Made by a program: the position numbers and the translations under genes. The notes under the pieces were generated by a model. It did not search any database and was not told the DNA's origin. It saw nothing but the letters and a program-made list of their open reading frames with translations. From positions 1 to 9,767 of the forward strand of contig UQVI01000065.1 in assembly GCA_900544515.1 (NCBI GenBank): DNA of 9,767 bases, given 5' to 3'. Numbering within the stretch: the stretch's first letter is position 1; the number at the start of each line of letters is the position of its first letter. Shown here piece by piece: positions 1 to 6,173 of this stretch. The stretch is from an uncultured Oscillospiraceae bacterium. Its GTDB lineage: Bacteria; Bacillota; Clostridia; Oscillospirales; Acutalibacteraceae.

Positions 1-41
1 CGCCTTAGTCTCGTGGGCTCGGAGATGTGTATAAGAGACAG
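1..41. other. Illumina Nextera adapter remnant (artefact)
   Basis: Not biological. Bases 8-41 match the Nextera transposase read-2 adapter and end in the 19-bp Tn5 mosaic end (23-41, AGATGTGTATAAGAGACAG). Bases 1-7 (CGCCTTA) are seven of the eight bases of the reverse complement of i7 index N701. True sequence starts at 42. Read on the minus strand, the adapter extends the gene ending here by an artificial tail containing ISEPTR, a familiar mark of adapter contamination in protein databases. Confidence 0.98.
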
Positions 42-1187
42 CATCAAATCATAGCTGCCATCAAACTCTGTTAATACCGGGTAAAAATGAATCATACAAA
101 CCGTCTTTTTATCCAGCGGATTATCAAGCGAAGAAAGTGCATCGTTTATAAGTTGGTCCTGGTATGTCTCCGCTGTACCGCCCATATTTTCTTCATACCG
201 GCTTTCCTCATCATCACCGTCAAATGAAATATCAATACAAACAAGATTATGCTCGTACGTATATCCGTAAAGATTTCCCTCTTTATCCAAATCCTCTTTC
301 AACGGGTATTCCCCCTTGTTTACAAATGCGATGATATCCTCCTTCGTGTCACACTTTTCTGACATTTCGATAACATAATCATACGCATCGTAATACTCAT
401 TTTTAATCGAATTCAAATCGAAATAACACTTTACACCAAAGAAAATGCTCAGTGCCAATGCTGCCGCAGCAATAAGCGTTGAAAGCCTGATAAACATATG
501 CATCAGTTTATTGTCAAATCTATTATTTGCAAGCAGCTTCACCTTTATGTTATAGGCAAGTGAAAACACAAATCTGATAATGGCAAAGAGCAATAAAACC
601 GTCACAATGGTGATAACCTTGTTTTTGTCAGGATAATTTGTTGACTTAGGAATTTCTGCTTTTAAAATAAAATCAATCATACTCTGCAGGCTGTCACCCA
701 TCTTTTTATCCAGCTCTGTCAGTATAAAATAATTAAATATACCTGTTGCACCTATTCCGAAAAACGAAAAAATCACAGGCAATAATTTATTTTTAAAAAG
801 TGACAAGGCACAGTAGCCTGCCATCAATGAAAATGAAAGGCAGGAAGCACCTAAAATCACGGACGACATACCTATGTCACAAAATATGTATTCCTTCAGA
901 AGATAATATCCTCCGCCCAGCAGAGCGATCCATATTACAAACAATATAATGTCTGCCACAGGATTATAAAACTCATTATGAAGCATACCGAACTGAGAGG
1001 CAACCTCCTCCGTCTCACCCATAGCCTCAATTGCCTTTTCTTCAGATGATTCCTCATTATAACCTATTTCCTTGAAAAAATCTGTTTTTTCATCAATATG
1101 CACCTCAAGTTCAGAGGTAACTGACTTCTTTGCGTCAGAATCAAAAACCTTTGCAGTTACTGCACCCAAATAATCTTTTTTGTTCAT
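42..1187 (-). CDS. HAAS-domain multi-pass membrane protein, PadR partner (3' end cut off by contig end)
   Basis: Begins MNKKDYLGAV and runs 382 codons without a stop up to the adapter at 41, so the C-terminus is missing. Residues 1-72 are an acidic, soluble helical region with the pattern of the HAAS / DUF1700-like domain that sits in front of membrane domains (EVHIDEK near 28-34, AIEAMGETEEVASQFG near 52-67). About five membrane segments follow (roughly 78-97, 107-130, 135-157, 190-212, 233-252), then an acidic, probably extracytoplasmic region from about 255. The ATG has a good ribosome-binding site (GAGGAG, 6 nt upstream). It starts 24 nt after the padR-type gene at 1212-1538, and such pairs are common in Firmicutes: the PadR repressor controls the membrane protein, often in envelope-stress or antimicrobial-peptide responses. 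That role is family knowledge; the substrate or signal here is unknown. The translation comes from my own reading of the minus strand. Confidence 0.85.
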
Positions 1188-1211
1188 CGTTTCTCCTCAC
1201 TCAGATATGAT

Positions 1212-1538
1212 TCAGGCAAAATGTAAAACCTTTTTCACGGTCACAGTGAATTCTTCAAATTCCTCAACCTTGCTGTCAAGCAGCTTCAACCCCTTTTTTG
1301 TAATATGATAATACTTTTTCTTTCTGCCCGTTGAGGTGTCCCAATAGCTTTCAAGAATTCTTTCTTTCTCCATAGAGTGTAAAATAGGATAAAGTGTCCC
1401 CTCTTTCAGTGAAAAAACATTGTCACTTCTTGTTTCAAGGGTTTTGATGATTTTGTAACCGTACATATCCTCGCTTTTCAGCACAGATAAAACCATAATC
1501 GGAATTGTGCCTGTTGAAAGCTCTTTGCTGATTTTCAT
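1212..1538 (-). CDS. PadR-family transcriptional regulator
   Basis: A 108-aa winged-helix DNA-binding protein, the length of the small (subfamily 2) PadR regulators. Typical features are the N-terminal IPIMVLSVLKSEDMYGYKI (12-30), the recognition region SLKEGTLYPILHSMEKERIL (43-62), the wing GRKKKYYHIT (71-80) and a C-terminal dimerisation helix (about 82-105). It starts at ATG 1538 with GGAGG 7 nt upstream. It is the first gene of a two-gene operon with the HAAS membrane protein (24-nt gap). A near-consensus sigma-A promoter lies upstream and is overlapped by repeats suited to binding a PadR dimer, so autorepression released by a ligand is the likely mode. The ligand cannot be told from sequence. 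Confidence 0.93.
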   Translation of the reverse strand: MKISKELSTGTIPIMVLSVLKSEDMYGYKIIKTLETRSDNVFSLKEGTLYPILHSMEKERILESYWDTSTGRKKKYYHITKKGLKLLDSKVEEFEEFTVTVKKVLHFA

Positions 1539-1561
1539 ATCTATACCTCCATAAATTATTA

Positions 1562-1587
1562 ATACATAGATGTTCTATACATAGATG
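1562..1587. promoter_or_regulatory. Candidate PadR operator: 11-bp direct repeat with internal dyad
   Basis: ATACATAGATG occurs twice (1562-1572 and 1577-1587), a 15-bp period. Between them lies the dyad TCTAT-AC-ATAGA (1574-1585). The copies overlap the -10 box and the expected transcription start of the padR-type gene, where a bound repressor would block initiation. The repeats are seen directly; binding by the adjacent PadR is inference. Confidence 0.6.
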
Positions 1588-1613
1588 ATAATATAAAGTC
1601 TTAACTTTGTCAA
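1585..1613 (-). promoter_or_regulatory. Sigma-A-type promoter of the padR-HAAS operon
   Basis: On the minus strand, -35 TTGACA (1608-1613, perfect) is followed by a 17-bp spacer and -10 TATCAT (1585-1590, five of six). It sits just downstream of the sigG terminator and about 45 nt before the start codon, so this operon is transcribed independently of sigG. Confidence 0.8.
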
Positions 1614-1620
1614 GTCCATA

Positions 1621-1650
1621 TAAAAAAACGGCTGAAGAAATTTCAGCCGT
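1621..1650 (-). terminator. Intrinsic terminator of sigG
   Basis: A 9-bp stem (ACGGCTGAA / TTCAGCCGT, 1628-1650) with a 5-nt loop is followed on the minus strand by seven T residues (1622-1628). It lies 23 nt after the sigG stop codon and separates sigG from the padR promoter. Confidence 0.9.
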
Positions 1651-1673
1651 CATGCAATTTATATAAATTCTGA

Positions 1674-2441
1674 TTAATGTCCTTTTATTCTTTTCAATGC
1701 ATTTTTTTCAAGCCTGGAAACCTGCGCCTGACTGATACCAACCTCTTTTGCAACCTCCATCTGGGTTTTGCCCTGCATAAAGCGAAGATACATAATATTT
1801 CTTTCCCGGTCATCCAGTCTGCTTATTTCGTCCTTTATCATTATCTCATCTATCCAGTCGGTATCCGTATTGGAATCACCAACCTGGTCCATAACATATA
1901 TGGTATCACCACCATCGGAATATACAGGCTCGTAAAGTGAAACAGGGTCAACAATTGCCTCAAGAGCAAGTACAACATCTGATTTTTTCATATCAAGCTC
2001 TTTTGCAATTTCCTCAATCGTAGGCTCACGATTATTCTTATTGATAAGCCTTTCCTTAACCTGCATTGCTTTATAGGCGGTATCCCGCATTGAGCGTGAA
2101 ACACGCACAGCGTTATCATCACGCAGGAAGCGACGGATTTCACCGATGCACATAGGCACTGCATAAGTGCTGAAACGCACATCAAGGTCAAGATTAAAAT
2201 TATCAATCGCCTTAATCAGTCCGATTACACCGACCTGAAATAAATCGTCCATATTTTCACCGCGATTTGCAAAACGCTGAATTACGGATAATACTAATCT
2301 AAGATTACCGTTAATAAGTTCCTCCCTTGCCTTTTTATCCCCTGCATGCGCTTTTTTCAGAAGCTCCATTTTTTCACTTTCCTTAAGCACTTTAAGCTGG
2401 CTTGTGTTAATTCCGCATATTTCGACTTTACTGTACTGCAC
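1674..2441 (-). CDS. sigG: RNA polymerase sporulation sigma factor SigG
   Basis: A 255-aa late forespore sigma factor that directs core RNA polymerase to forespore genes after engulfment. The N-terminal KVEICGI (5-11) is typical of SigG and separates it from SigF. Region 2 is NGNLRLVLSVIQRF (44-57) through DDLFQVGVIGLIKAIDNF (65-82) and STYAVPMCIGEIRRFLRD (91-108). Region 3 spans about 112-185, including DPVSLYEP and GGDTIYVMDQ. Region 4 carries the helix-turn-helix GKTQMEVAKEVGISQAQVSR (224-243). The length is that of the family. Start is GTG at 2441, with AAAGGAAG 6 nt upstream; an ATG two bases further upstream is out of frame. In bacilli and many clostridia sigG follows spoIIGA-sigE; here it follows a P-loop kinase gene and its terminator. 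The gene looks intact and implies a spore-former. Confidence 0.96.
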   Translation of the reverse strand: MQYSKVEICGINTSQLKVLKESEKMELLKKAHAGDKKAREELINGNLRLVLSVIQRFANRGENMDDLFQVGVIGLIKAIDNFNLDLDVRFSTYAVPMCIGEIRRFLRDDNAVRVSRSMRDTAYKAMQVKERLINKNNREPTIEEIAKELDMKKSDVVLALEAIVDPVSLYEPVYSDGGDTIYVMDQVGDSNTDTDWIDEIMIKDEISRLDDRERNIMYLRFMQGKTQMEVAKEVGISQAQVSRLEKNALKRIKGH

Positions 2442-2447
2442 ATAAAT

Positions 2448-2455
2448 CTTCCTTT
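2448..2455 (-). promoter_or_regulatory. Ribosome-binding site selecting the GTG start of sigG
   Basis: AAAGGAAG on the minus strand, 6 nt before GTG 2441. The nearby ATG (2443-2441) is in another frame, so the conserved KVEICG N-terminus can only be made from the GTG. Confidence 0.75.
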
Positions 2456-2469
2456 ACTTTTTTATGTAC

Positions 2470-2502
2470 AAAAAACTCCTGTCAATATTATTGACAGGAG
2501 TT
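2470..2502 (-). terminator. Intrinsic terminator of the araC-kinase operon
   Basis: A 12-bp stem (AACTCCTGTCAA / TTGACAGGAGTT, 2474-2502) with a 5-nt loop, followed on the minus strand by a run of T residues. It begins 7 nt after the kinase stop codon and ends only about 30 nt before the sigG start. Confidence 0.9.
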
Positions 2503-2509
2503 AGTAAAT

Positions 2510-3034
2510 TTATTGAACAATGTCAGAATTATTTAAAGATTTTATATAAAGATTAACATGCTCACGTTTTTTTAAAATCAGTGTCTTCGATTTATATTTT
2601 TTGTAAATATCCTTATAGCCTTTTCTGCGTCTGAATGTTCTGCCCCAAAACAAAATCCACATTGCAAATTCAAAATCAAATTTCTCATTACAGCCATCCG
2701 CCATATCCATACGTGACGTGCCTTTATTTTCAAAATATCTTTTCAGTGCAGATTTGAAGCAGAAAAAACGATTAAAATTCAGGATAATTATTTTATCAGC
2801 CTGCGCAAGCCGTTCTTTTTTATACAAGGAGGAATAGTTGCCGTCAATCACCCAGCTTTCATTCTGCATAAAATCATTAACCATTTTTCTTTTTTCGTCC
2901 TCATTTCGTATTTTCCAGTTTGGCAAAAACTGTACTGTATCAAGGTGCAGGACAGGGATATTATAATGCTCGCCTAACATTCGTGCCAAAGTCGATTTTC
3001 CTGCACCGCTGTAGCCTAATACTGCAATTTTCAT
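2510..3034 (-). CDS. P-loop nucleotide kinase-like protein ('DNA topology modulation' / FlaR type)
   Basis: A 174-aa cytoplasmic P-loop protein related to adenylate and shikimate kinases. The Walker A motif GYSGAGKST is at 7-15, HLD at 30-32 fits the usual acidic substrate/magnesium site, and WVIDGNY (61-67) is the family hallmark in which an Asp-Gly follows the third strand. IIILNFNRF (82-90) is the Walker-B-like strand and an Arg/Lys-rich lid lies near 131-148. Databases often name this family 'DNA topology modulation protein' after an early FlaR report, but a small-molecule kinase role is more consistent with the fold; the substrate is unknown. Its ATG overlaps the stop of the upstream AraC regulator (ATGA, 3031-3034), so the two are translationally coupled, and a strong terminator follows. 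Confidence 0.85.
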   Translation of the reverse strand: MKIAVLGYSGAGKSTLARMLGEHYNIPVLHLDTVQFLPNWKIRNEDEKRKMVNDFMQNESWVIDGNYSSLYKKERLAQADKIIILNFNRFFCFKSALKRYFENKGTSRMDMADGCNEKFDFEFAMWILFWGRTFRRRKGYKDIYKKYKSKTLILKKREHVNLYIKSLNNSDIVQ

Positions 3035-3936
3035 ATCTCAAGCTTTACAAGGATATATATTTCAATATACCTGTCCTCCTTTCTGTCGTCATACCAATGG
3101 TAGATAACCAGCTCCGGTGTTGGCTGAAGCTGATAATTTGTGCTGGAGAGCCACTCGCAGAAAATATGCTTGCATATATCCATATAGCTTTCTGTGGGAT
3201 AGCGCTCGCTATTTGTTTTAAAAACGGCATAATATGCCTCAGGCAGAACAATTTTGCTTATCGGTATCTGACTTTCAATCTGACTGCTCAGTTCAATATC
3301 ACTGTCTATCGGCTGAGCATAGTAAAAATCATATCCCTCATCATCAACATTATCAATCACACAATAATCAGCACTGGGGTCAAAATGATTAAAGCATACC
3401 GATGAAATACCCTTTAACATCCACTGCTTGTTCCTTGTAGAAAGAAACAATTCCTGCTCCTGGCTTCGCCTTTCATCACCATAGGGGGTACCCTCAAAAT
3501 GCCTTTTATATCCAAAAAATGCCTGTTCTTTTCTTTTAACAATTCTATAGTCAACAAAATTTCCGCCCTCTACCGCCTCATAATTTGAGAGACGTGAAAA
3601 GGATTTGATTTTTGCATCAGGTCTTCGTGCCTGAGACGGCGTTATTCCGTGAAACTTAGTAAATGCTCTTGTAAAACTTTCAGGGTTTTCATATCCGTAT
3701 TTAGCTGCCAAATCAAGAATTTTTATATCTGAGCCTTTCAGTTCGGCTCCTGCCAGTGTCATCCGTCTTGCACAGATGTATTCACCGAGAGTGCAGCCGG
3801 AAAAAGCAGAAAACATCCGCTGAAAATGATAGCTTGAATAATATGCTTTTGAGGCAATCACCTCATAATCAAGCTTCGTAAGGAGGTTATTCTCAATATA
3901 TTCAATTGCAGTTTCAATCCCTGTCAAACGATTCAT
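3031..3936 (-). CDS. AraC-family regulator with C-terminal GyrI-like effector-binding domain
   Basis: A 301-aa Rob/SoxS-like regulator. The AraC DNA-binding domain is N-terminal: first helix-turn-helix about 25-46 (SYHFQRMFSAFSG), second about 73-95 with the signature ENPESFTRAFTKFHGITPSQ (83-102). A linker leads to a GyrI-like/AraC_E_bind domain from about 125, recognisable by PEAYYAVFK (232-240) and by PELVIYHWYDDRKEDRYIEI (274-293) followed by YILVK. This domain usually binds hydrophobic or cationic small molecules, and many relatives regulate drug-response genes. The start is ATG 3936, 6 nt after a perfect AGGAGG; a longer frame to 3978 begins upstream of the -10 box and is rejected. It forms an operon with the kinase downstream. 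The inducer is unknown. Confidence 0.93.
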   Translation of the reverse strand: MNRLTGIETAIEYIENNLLTKLDYEVIASKAYYSSYHFQRMFSAFSGCTLGEYICARRMTLAGAELKGSDIKILDLAAKYGYENPESFTRAFTKFHGITPSQARRPDAKIKSFSRLSNYEAVEGGNFVDYRIVKRKEQAFFGYKRHFEGTPYGDERRSQEQELFLSTRNKQWMLKGISSVCFNHFDPSADYCVIDNVDDEGYDFYYAQPIDSDIELSSQIESQIPISKIVLPEAYYAVFKTNSERYPTESYMDICKHIFCEWLSSTNYQLQPTPELVIYHWYDDRKEDRYIEIYILVKLEI

Positions 3937-3940
3937 AGTG

Positions 3941-3948
3941 CACCTCCT
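3941..3948 (-). promoter_or_regulatory. Ribosome-binding site fixing the araC-type start at 3936
   Basis: AGGAGGTG on the minus strand, with 6 nt between AGGAGG and ATG 3936. It settles the start against an in-frame ATG at 3978. Confidence 0.85.
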
Positions 3949-3968
3949 AAGATAATAATCTAATAATA

Positions 3969-3997
3969 ATTTTAACATAAAACGTTTAAGCTGTCTT
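3969..3997 (-). promoter_or_regulatory. Probable sigma-A-type promoter of the araC-kinase operon
   Basis: On the minus strand, -35 AAGACA (3992-3997, four of six) is followed by a 17-bp spacer and -10 TAAAAT (3969-3974, five of six), about 30 nt before the start codon. The weak -35 box would suit a gene needing an activator. Confidence 0.6.
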
Positions 3998-4029
3998 GAC
4001 TTTTTTTGCGATGTTAATAAATTTCTTTG

Positions 4030-4075
4030 AAAACATTAGAAAAGGACATATGATGAATCAAATGTCCTTTTCTAA
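4030..4075 (-). terminator. Probable terminator after the 4082-4606 gene
   Basis: A 14-bp inverted repeat (arms 4036-4049 and 4062-4075, core AAAAGGACAT) with a 12-nt loop, starting 6 nt after the stop of the 4082-4606 gene. The T-run beyond the stem is short (TGTTTTC), but the A/T-rich arm ends give the usual A-stem-T arrangement in both directions. Confidence 0.7.
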
Positions 4076-4081
4076 ATATTA

Positions 4082-4606
4082 CTATTGCTGAACAATATCA
4101 GGTGTAAAAGTTCCTGCTTTATAGGTAAAATGTATTGAAGCATAAGGCGGCATATCCCCTTGAAATCCCCAGCCACCGCCATCACAGAACAAATAATAAT
4201 AAACCAGGTTCGTAGACTCATCTGCTTTATCAAAATCATACAAGCTCAGTTCATTAATCATAGGTGCTTTTCTGTAGTCAGCATTGATATCAGAACAATA
4301 TTTACTAACTTTTCTTTTATAGACCTCACCTGCGAAATCAGGATTGCGATTATTAAGATCATTTTCATAATTCGGCTCAATAAAAAAACGATTGCATTCA
4401 CCATCTAAAATAAAAAATATCTTCACCGTTTCATCCGTGCTTAAATAGGACGGGGATGCTCCTTCATTTATGATTGAAGCCGGCTTAATTTCATCTTCAC
4501 TATAAGTTTCGTAAATCCAGTCCTCAACATCGTCAGCACTTCTACCGATTAAGGAATCTATATTATCAACCGCTTTCTGATTATAGTTTAGCAAGCTGAA
4601 TAGCAA
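4082..4606 (-). pseudogene. Unrecognised protein, probably truncated at the N-terminus by the adjacent foldback element
   Basis: The frame is open from just after an in-frame TAG near 4695 to the stop at 4082, but offers no ATG or GTG start. The best initiation codon is TTG at 4606, without a visible ribosome-binding site. Counting from there the product has 174 residues, and the first nine (MLFSLLNYN) are encoded by the left arm of the foldback repeat. The rest is acidic and soluble-looking. NIDSLIGRSADDVEDWI (15-31) and ETVKIFFILDGE (59-70) faintly recall the start and last strand of a PASTA domain, but the match is too weak to call. The second half contains YYYLFCDGGGWGFQG (136-150). I see no signal peptide or membrane anchor. 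Most likely it is the remnant of a longer, possibly exported protein that lost its 5' part when the element inserted or recombined. A living short gene with a TTG start is the alternative. Confidence 0.55.
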
Positions 4607-4752
4607 TAGGTTATAAAAGGCAGATTTAAGCTTATACTGCGTTAAAAATGCTCGGCATACGCCAGTATACCTACGCTTTTTGTCTTGTCTAACCTAAAAT
4701 CTGCTCTTTTATAACTGCTGCGCACCTGAGATATTCAGTTCGCTAAACTATA
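4582..4752. repeat. Foldback (MITE-like) element of nested inverted repeats
   Basis: About 171 bp built of three nested pairs. Outer arms 4582-4604 and 4730-4752 match at 20 of 23 positions. Middle arms TTATAAAAGGCAGATTT (4611-4627) and its complement (4696-4713) differ by one inserted base. A central hairpin has arms TATACTGCGT (4633-4642) and ACGCCAGTATA (4659-4669, one bulged base) capped by ATGC-TCG-GCAT. A TA dinucleotide ends each outer arm (4582-4583, 4751-4752), as expected for elements moved by TA-targeting transposases, but a true target duplication cannot be proved. There is no room for a transposase. Its left arm forms the 5' end of the 4082-4606 frame and its right end abuts the T-run of the next gene's terminator. 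It may be a miniature transposable element or a structured RNA; I do not recognise a named family. Confidence 0.75.
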
Positions 4753-4753
4753 T

Positions 4754-4786
4754 AAAAAGGTCTGTATCGTTTGATACAGACCTTTT
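4754..4786 (-). terminator. Strong intrinsic terminator of the reductase-FRG-CNNM operon
   Basis: A perfect 14-bp stem (AAAAGGTCTGTATC / GATACAGACCTTTT, 4755-4786) with a 4-nt GTTT loop, followed by five T residues on the minus strand. It lies 12 nt after the CNNM gene's stop. Confidence 0.93.
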
Positions 4787-4798
4787 CTTTGTTTATGT

Positions 4799-6121
4799 TT
4801 AATTATTATTCTCCTGTTTTCTGGTAACAATGCAGGAGGATACTGTGTGATTTTTTACATCAAGAACTCTGATATCAAGCTCCAATGTTTCAACAGTAAA
4901 CTTTGTTCCGTCACTTGGTATTTTACAATAAAGACCAAAAATATATCCGCTGAGGGTTTCATAGGTGTCAACAGGCAAATCTGTTTTTGTCAAAGCAGCT
5001 ACTTCATCCAGAGATACACAACCTTTGATTTTCCACGATTTATCTGTAAGACTGACAACATCAGGCTGAGCGTCACCAATCACCTTATCATTATCAAGGT
5101 CACCCACAAGCTGCTCCAGCAAATCATTCATAGTAATGATTCCGACTGTTCCGCCATATTCATCAAGAACAACTGCAAAATGATTATGGCTTTTCTGCAT
5201 AAGGTCAAAAAGCATATCAATTTTCATTGTTTCAGGAACATACACCGGCTGAACAAATGCTTCATTCAGAACAGCATCACGTGTTTTACTCTTAATTCTG
5301 AAAAACTTTTTGGAATCAAGAACAGCAACCACATTGTCAATTGAATTCTTATAAACAGGATACATACTGTGGGTGCTTGCGGAAATAATCTTTTCCCAGC
5401 ACTCAACATCCTCATCAAGATTTAAAGCGAGTATTTCCTTTCTGTGGGTTGAAAATTCACCTGCATCCTTGTCATCAAATTCAAACACATTGACAATCAG
5501 TTTCTGCTCATTTTTATCTATGATCCCCTTCTGACTGCCCATATCAACAAGCATACGTATTTCCTCTTCAGAAACCTCTTCATCATTTGAATTCGGATCA
5601 ATACGGAAAATACGCAAAACAATATTAGTAGACGCAGTAAGGAGCCACACAATAGGTGTAAACAGCTTTGACATCACATAAATGAGACCTGAAAGACCGA
5701 GTGCAATCTGCTCCGTTTTCTTCATCGCAAAACGCTTTGGAACAAGCTCACCGAAAACAAGTGTTAAATAGGAAAGAATAAGCGTAATAACAACAACTGC
5801 AATTGTATCAAGTGTTGAGGCATTTATTTTCACACCTAAAGAAAGCAGCCAATCAACAAATATCTCAGAAAAATTGTCAGCAGCAAAAGCACTTCCCAAA
5901 AATCCTGACAGTGTAATCGCAACCTGAATGGTAGCTAAAAATCCTGCCGGCTTTGAAGTAAGTTTCACAAGTCTTTTCGCACGCTTGTTTCCCTCTTCCG
6001 CCATTTTTTCAAGTTTCAGTTCATTCATTGAGACAATAGCTATCTCTGCACTGGCAAAAATTGCGTTAATTGCAATAAGAACAATCTGTAATAAAATCTG
6101 GCACCATAATGGTATGTCCAA
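4799..6121 (-). CDS. CNNM / CBS / CorC_HlyC-domain membrane protein ('hemolysin family', putative divalent cation transporter)
   Basis: A 440-aa protein with the full three-part layout. The CNNM (DUF21) membrane domain, about 1-175, has hydrophobic segments near 6-30, 58-82, 105-125 and 145-172 and the conserved GELVPKRFA (124-132). A CBS pair at about 215-340 contains DEYGGTVGIIT (320-330). The C-terminal CorC_HlyC domain, about 355-435, includes DTYETLSGYI (385-394). Proteins of this family are linked to magnesium/cobalt efflux, with CBS domains sensing nucleotides. The 'hemolysin' label is historical and should not be read as a toxin. Start is taken as TTG 6121, 7 nt after GGAGG. The frame also extends to TTG 6136, but that would put the ribosome-binding site inside the coding sequence. 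The gap to the FRG gene is 52 nt with no hairpin, so read-through from upstream is plausible, and a strong terminator follows. Confidence 0.93.
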   Translation of the reverse strand: MDIPLWCQILLQIVLIAINAIFASAEIAIVSMNELKLEKMAEEGNKRAKRLVKLTSKPAGFLATIQVAITLSGFLGSAFAADNFSEIFVDWLLSLGVKINASTLDTIAVVVITLILSYLTLVFGELVPKRFAMKKTEQIALGLSGLIYVMSKLFTPIVWLLTASTNIVLRIFRIDPNSNDEEVSEEEIRMLVDMGSQKGIIDKNEQKLIVNVFEFDDKDAGEFSTHRKEILALNLDEDVECWEKIISASTHSMYPVYKNSIDNVVAVLDSKKFFRIKSKTRDAVLNEAFVQPVYVPETMKIDMLFDLMQKSHNHFAVVLDEYGGTVGIITMNDLLEQLVGDLDNDKVIGDAQPDVVSLTDKSWKIKGCVSLDEVAALTKTDLPVDTYETLSGYIFGLYCKIPSDGTKFTVETLELDIRVLDVKNHTVSSCIVTRKQENNN

Positions 6122-6126
6122 AAGAA

Positions 6127-6134
6127 TTCCTCCC
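6127..6134 (-). promoter_or_regulatory. Ribosome-binding site fixing the TTG start of the CNNM gene
   Basis: GGGAGGAA on the minus strand, with GGAGG 7 nt before TTG 6121. There is no ATG near the expected N-terminus, so this site decides the start. Confidence 0.8.
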
Positions 6135-6173
6135 AATAACTTAATTATTTATTATTCATTATGTTAAAGCTAT

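Noticed and set aside
23..41. Tn5-type mosaic ends at both ends of the window, as if the whole window were a transposon.
   Set aside because: The mosaic ends are joined to Nextera primer and index bases, and no transposase is present; this is library adapter.
1656..1669. Perfect 14-bp palindrome AATTTATATAAATT just after sigG.
   Set aside because: It is pure A/T in an AT-rich gap next to a clear terminator; chance is sufficient explanation.
2920..3405. Long plus-strand open frames such as 2920-3405 and 4847-5344.
   Set aside because: They lie opposite well-identified minus-strand genes, have no family features and read as antisense shadows.
3937..3978. A 14-residue N-terminal extension of the AraC-type regulator from ATG 3978.
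   Set aside because: It begins upstream of the -10 box, and a perfect AGGAGG precedes ATG 3936.
4582..4752. The foldback region as an intact insertion sequence.
   Set aside because: At about 171 bp it cannot encode a transposase; at most it is a non-autonomous derivative.
4799..6121. A cytolytic hemolysin toxin, as the family label would suggest.
   Set aside because: The CNNM-CBS-CorC_HlyC layout is that of membrane proteins linked to cation transport; the name is historical.
6122..6136. A 5-residue N-terminal extension of the CNNM protein from TTG 6136.
   Set aside because: Its Gly-Gly codons are the ribosome-binding site itself; TTG 6121 has correct spacing.
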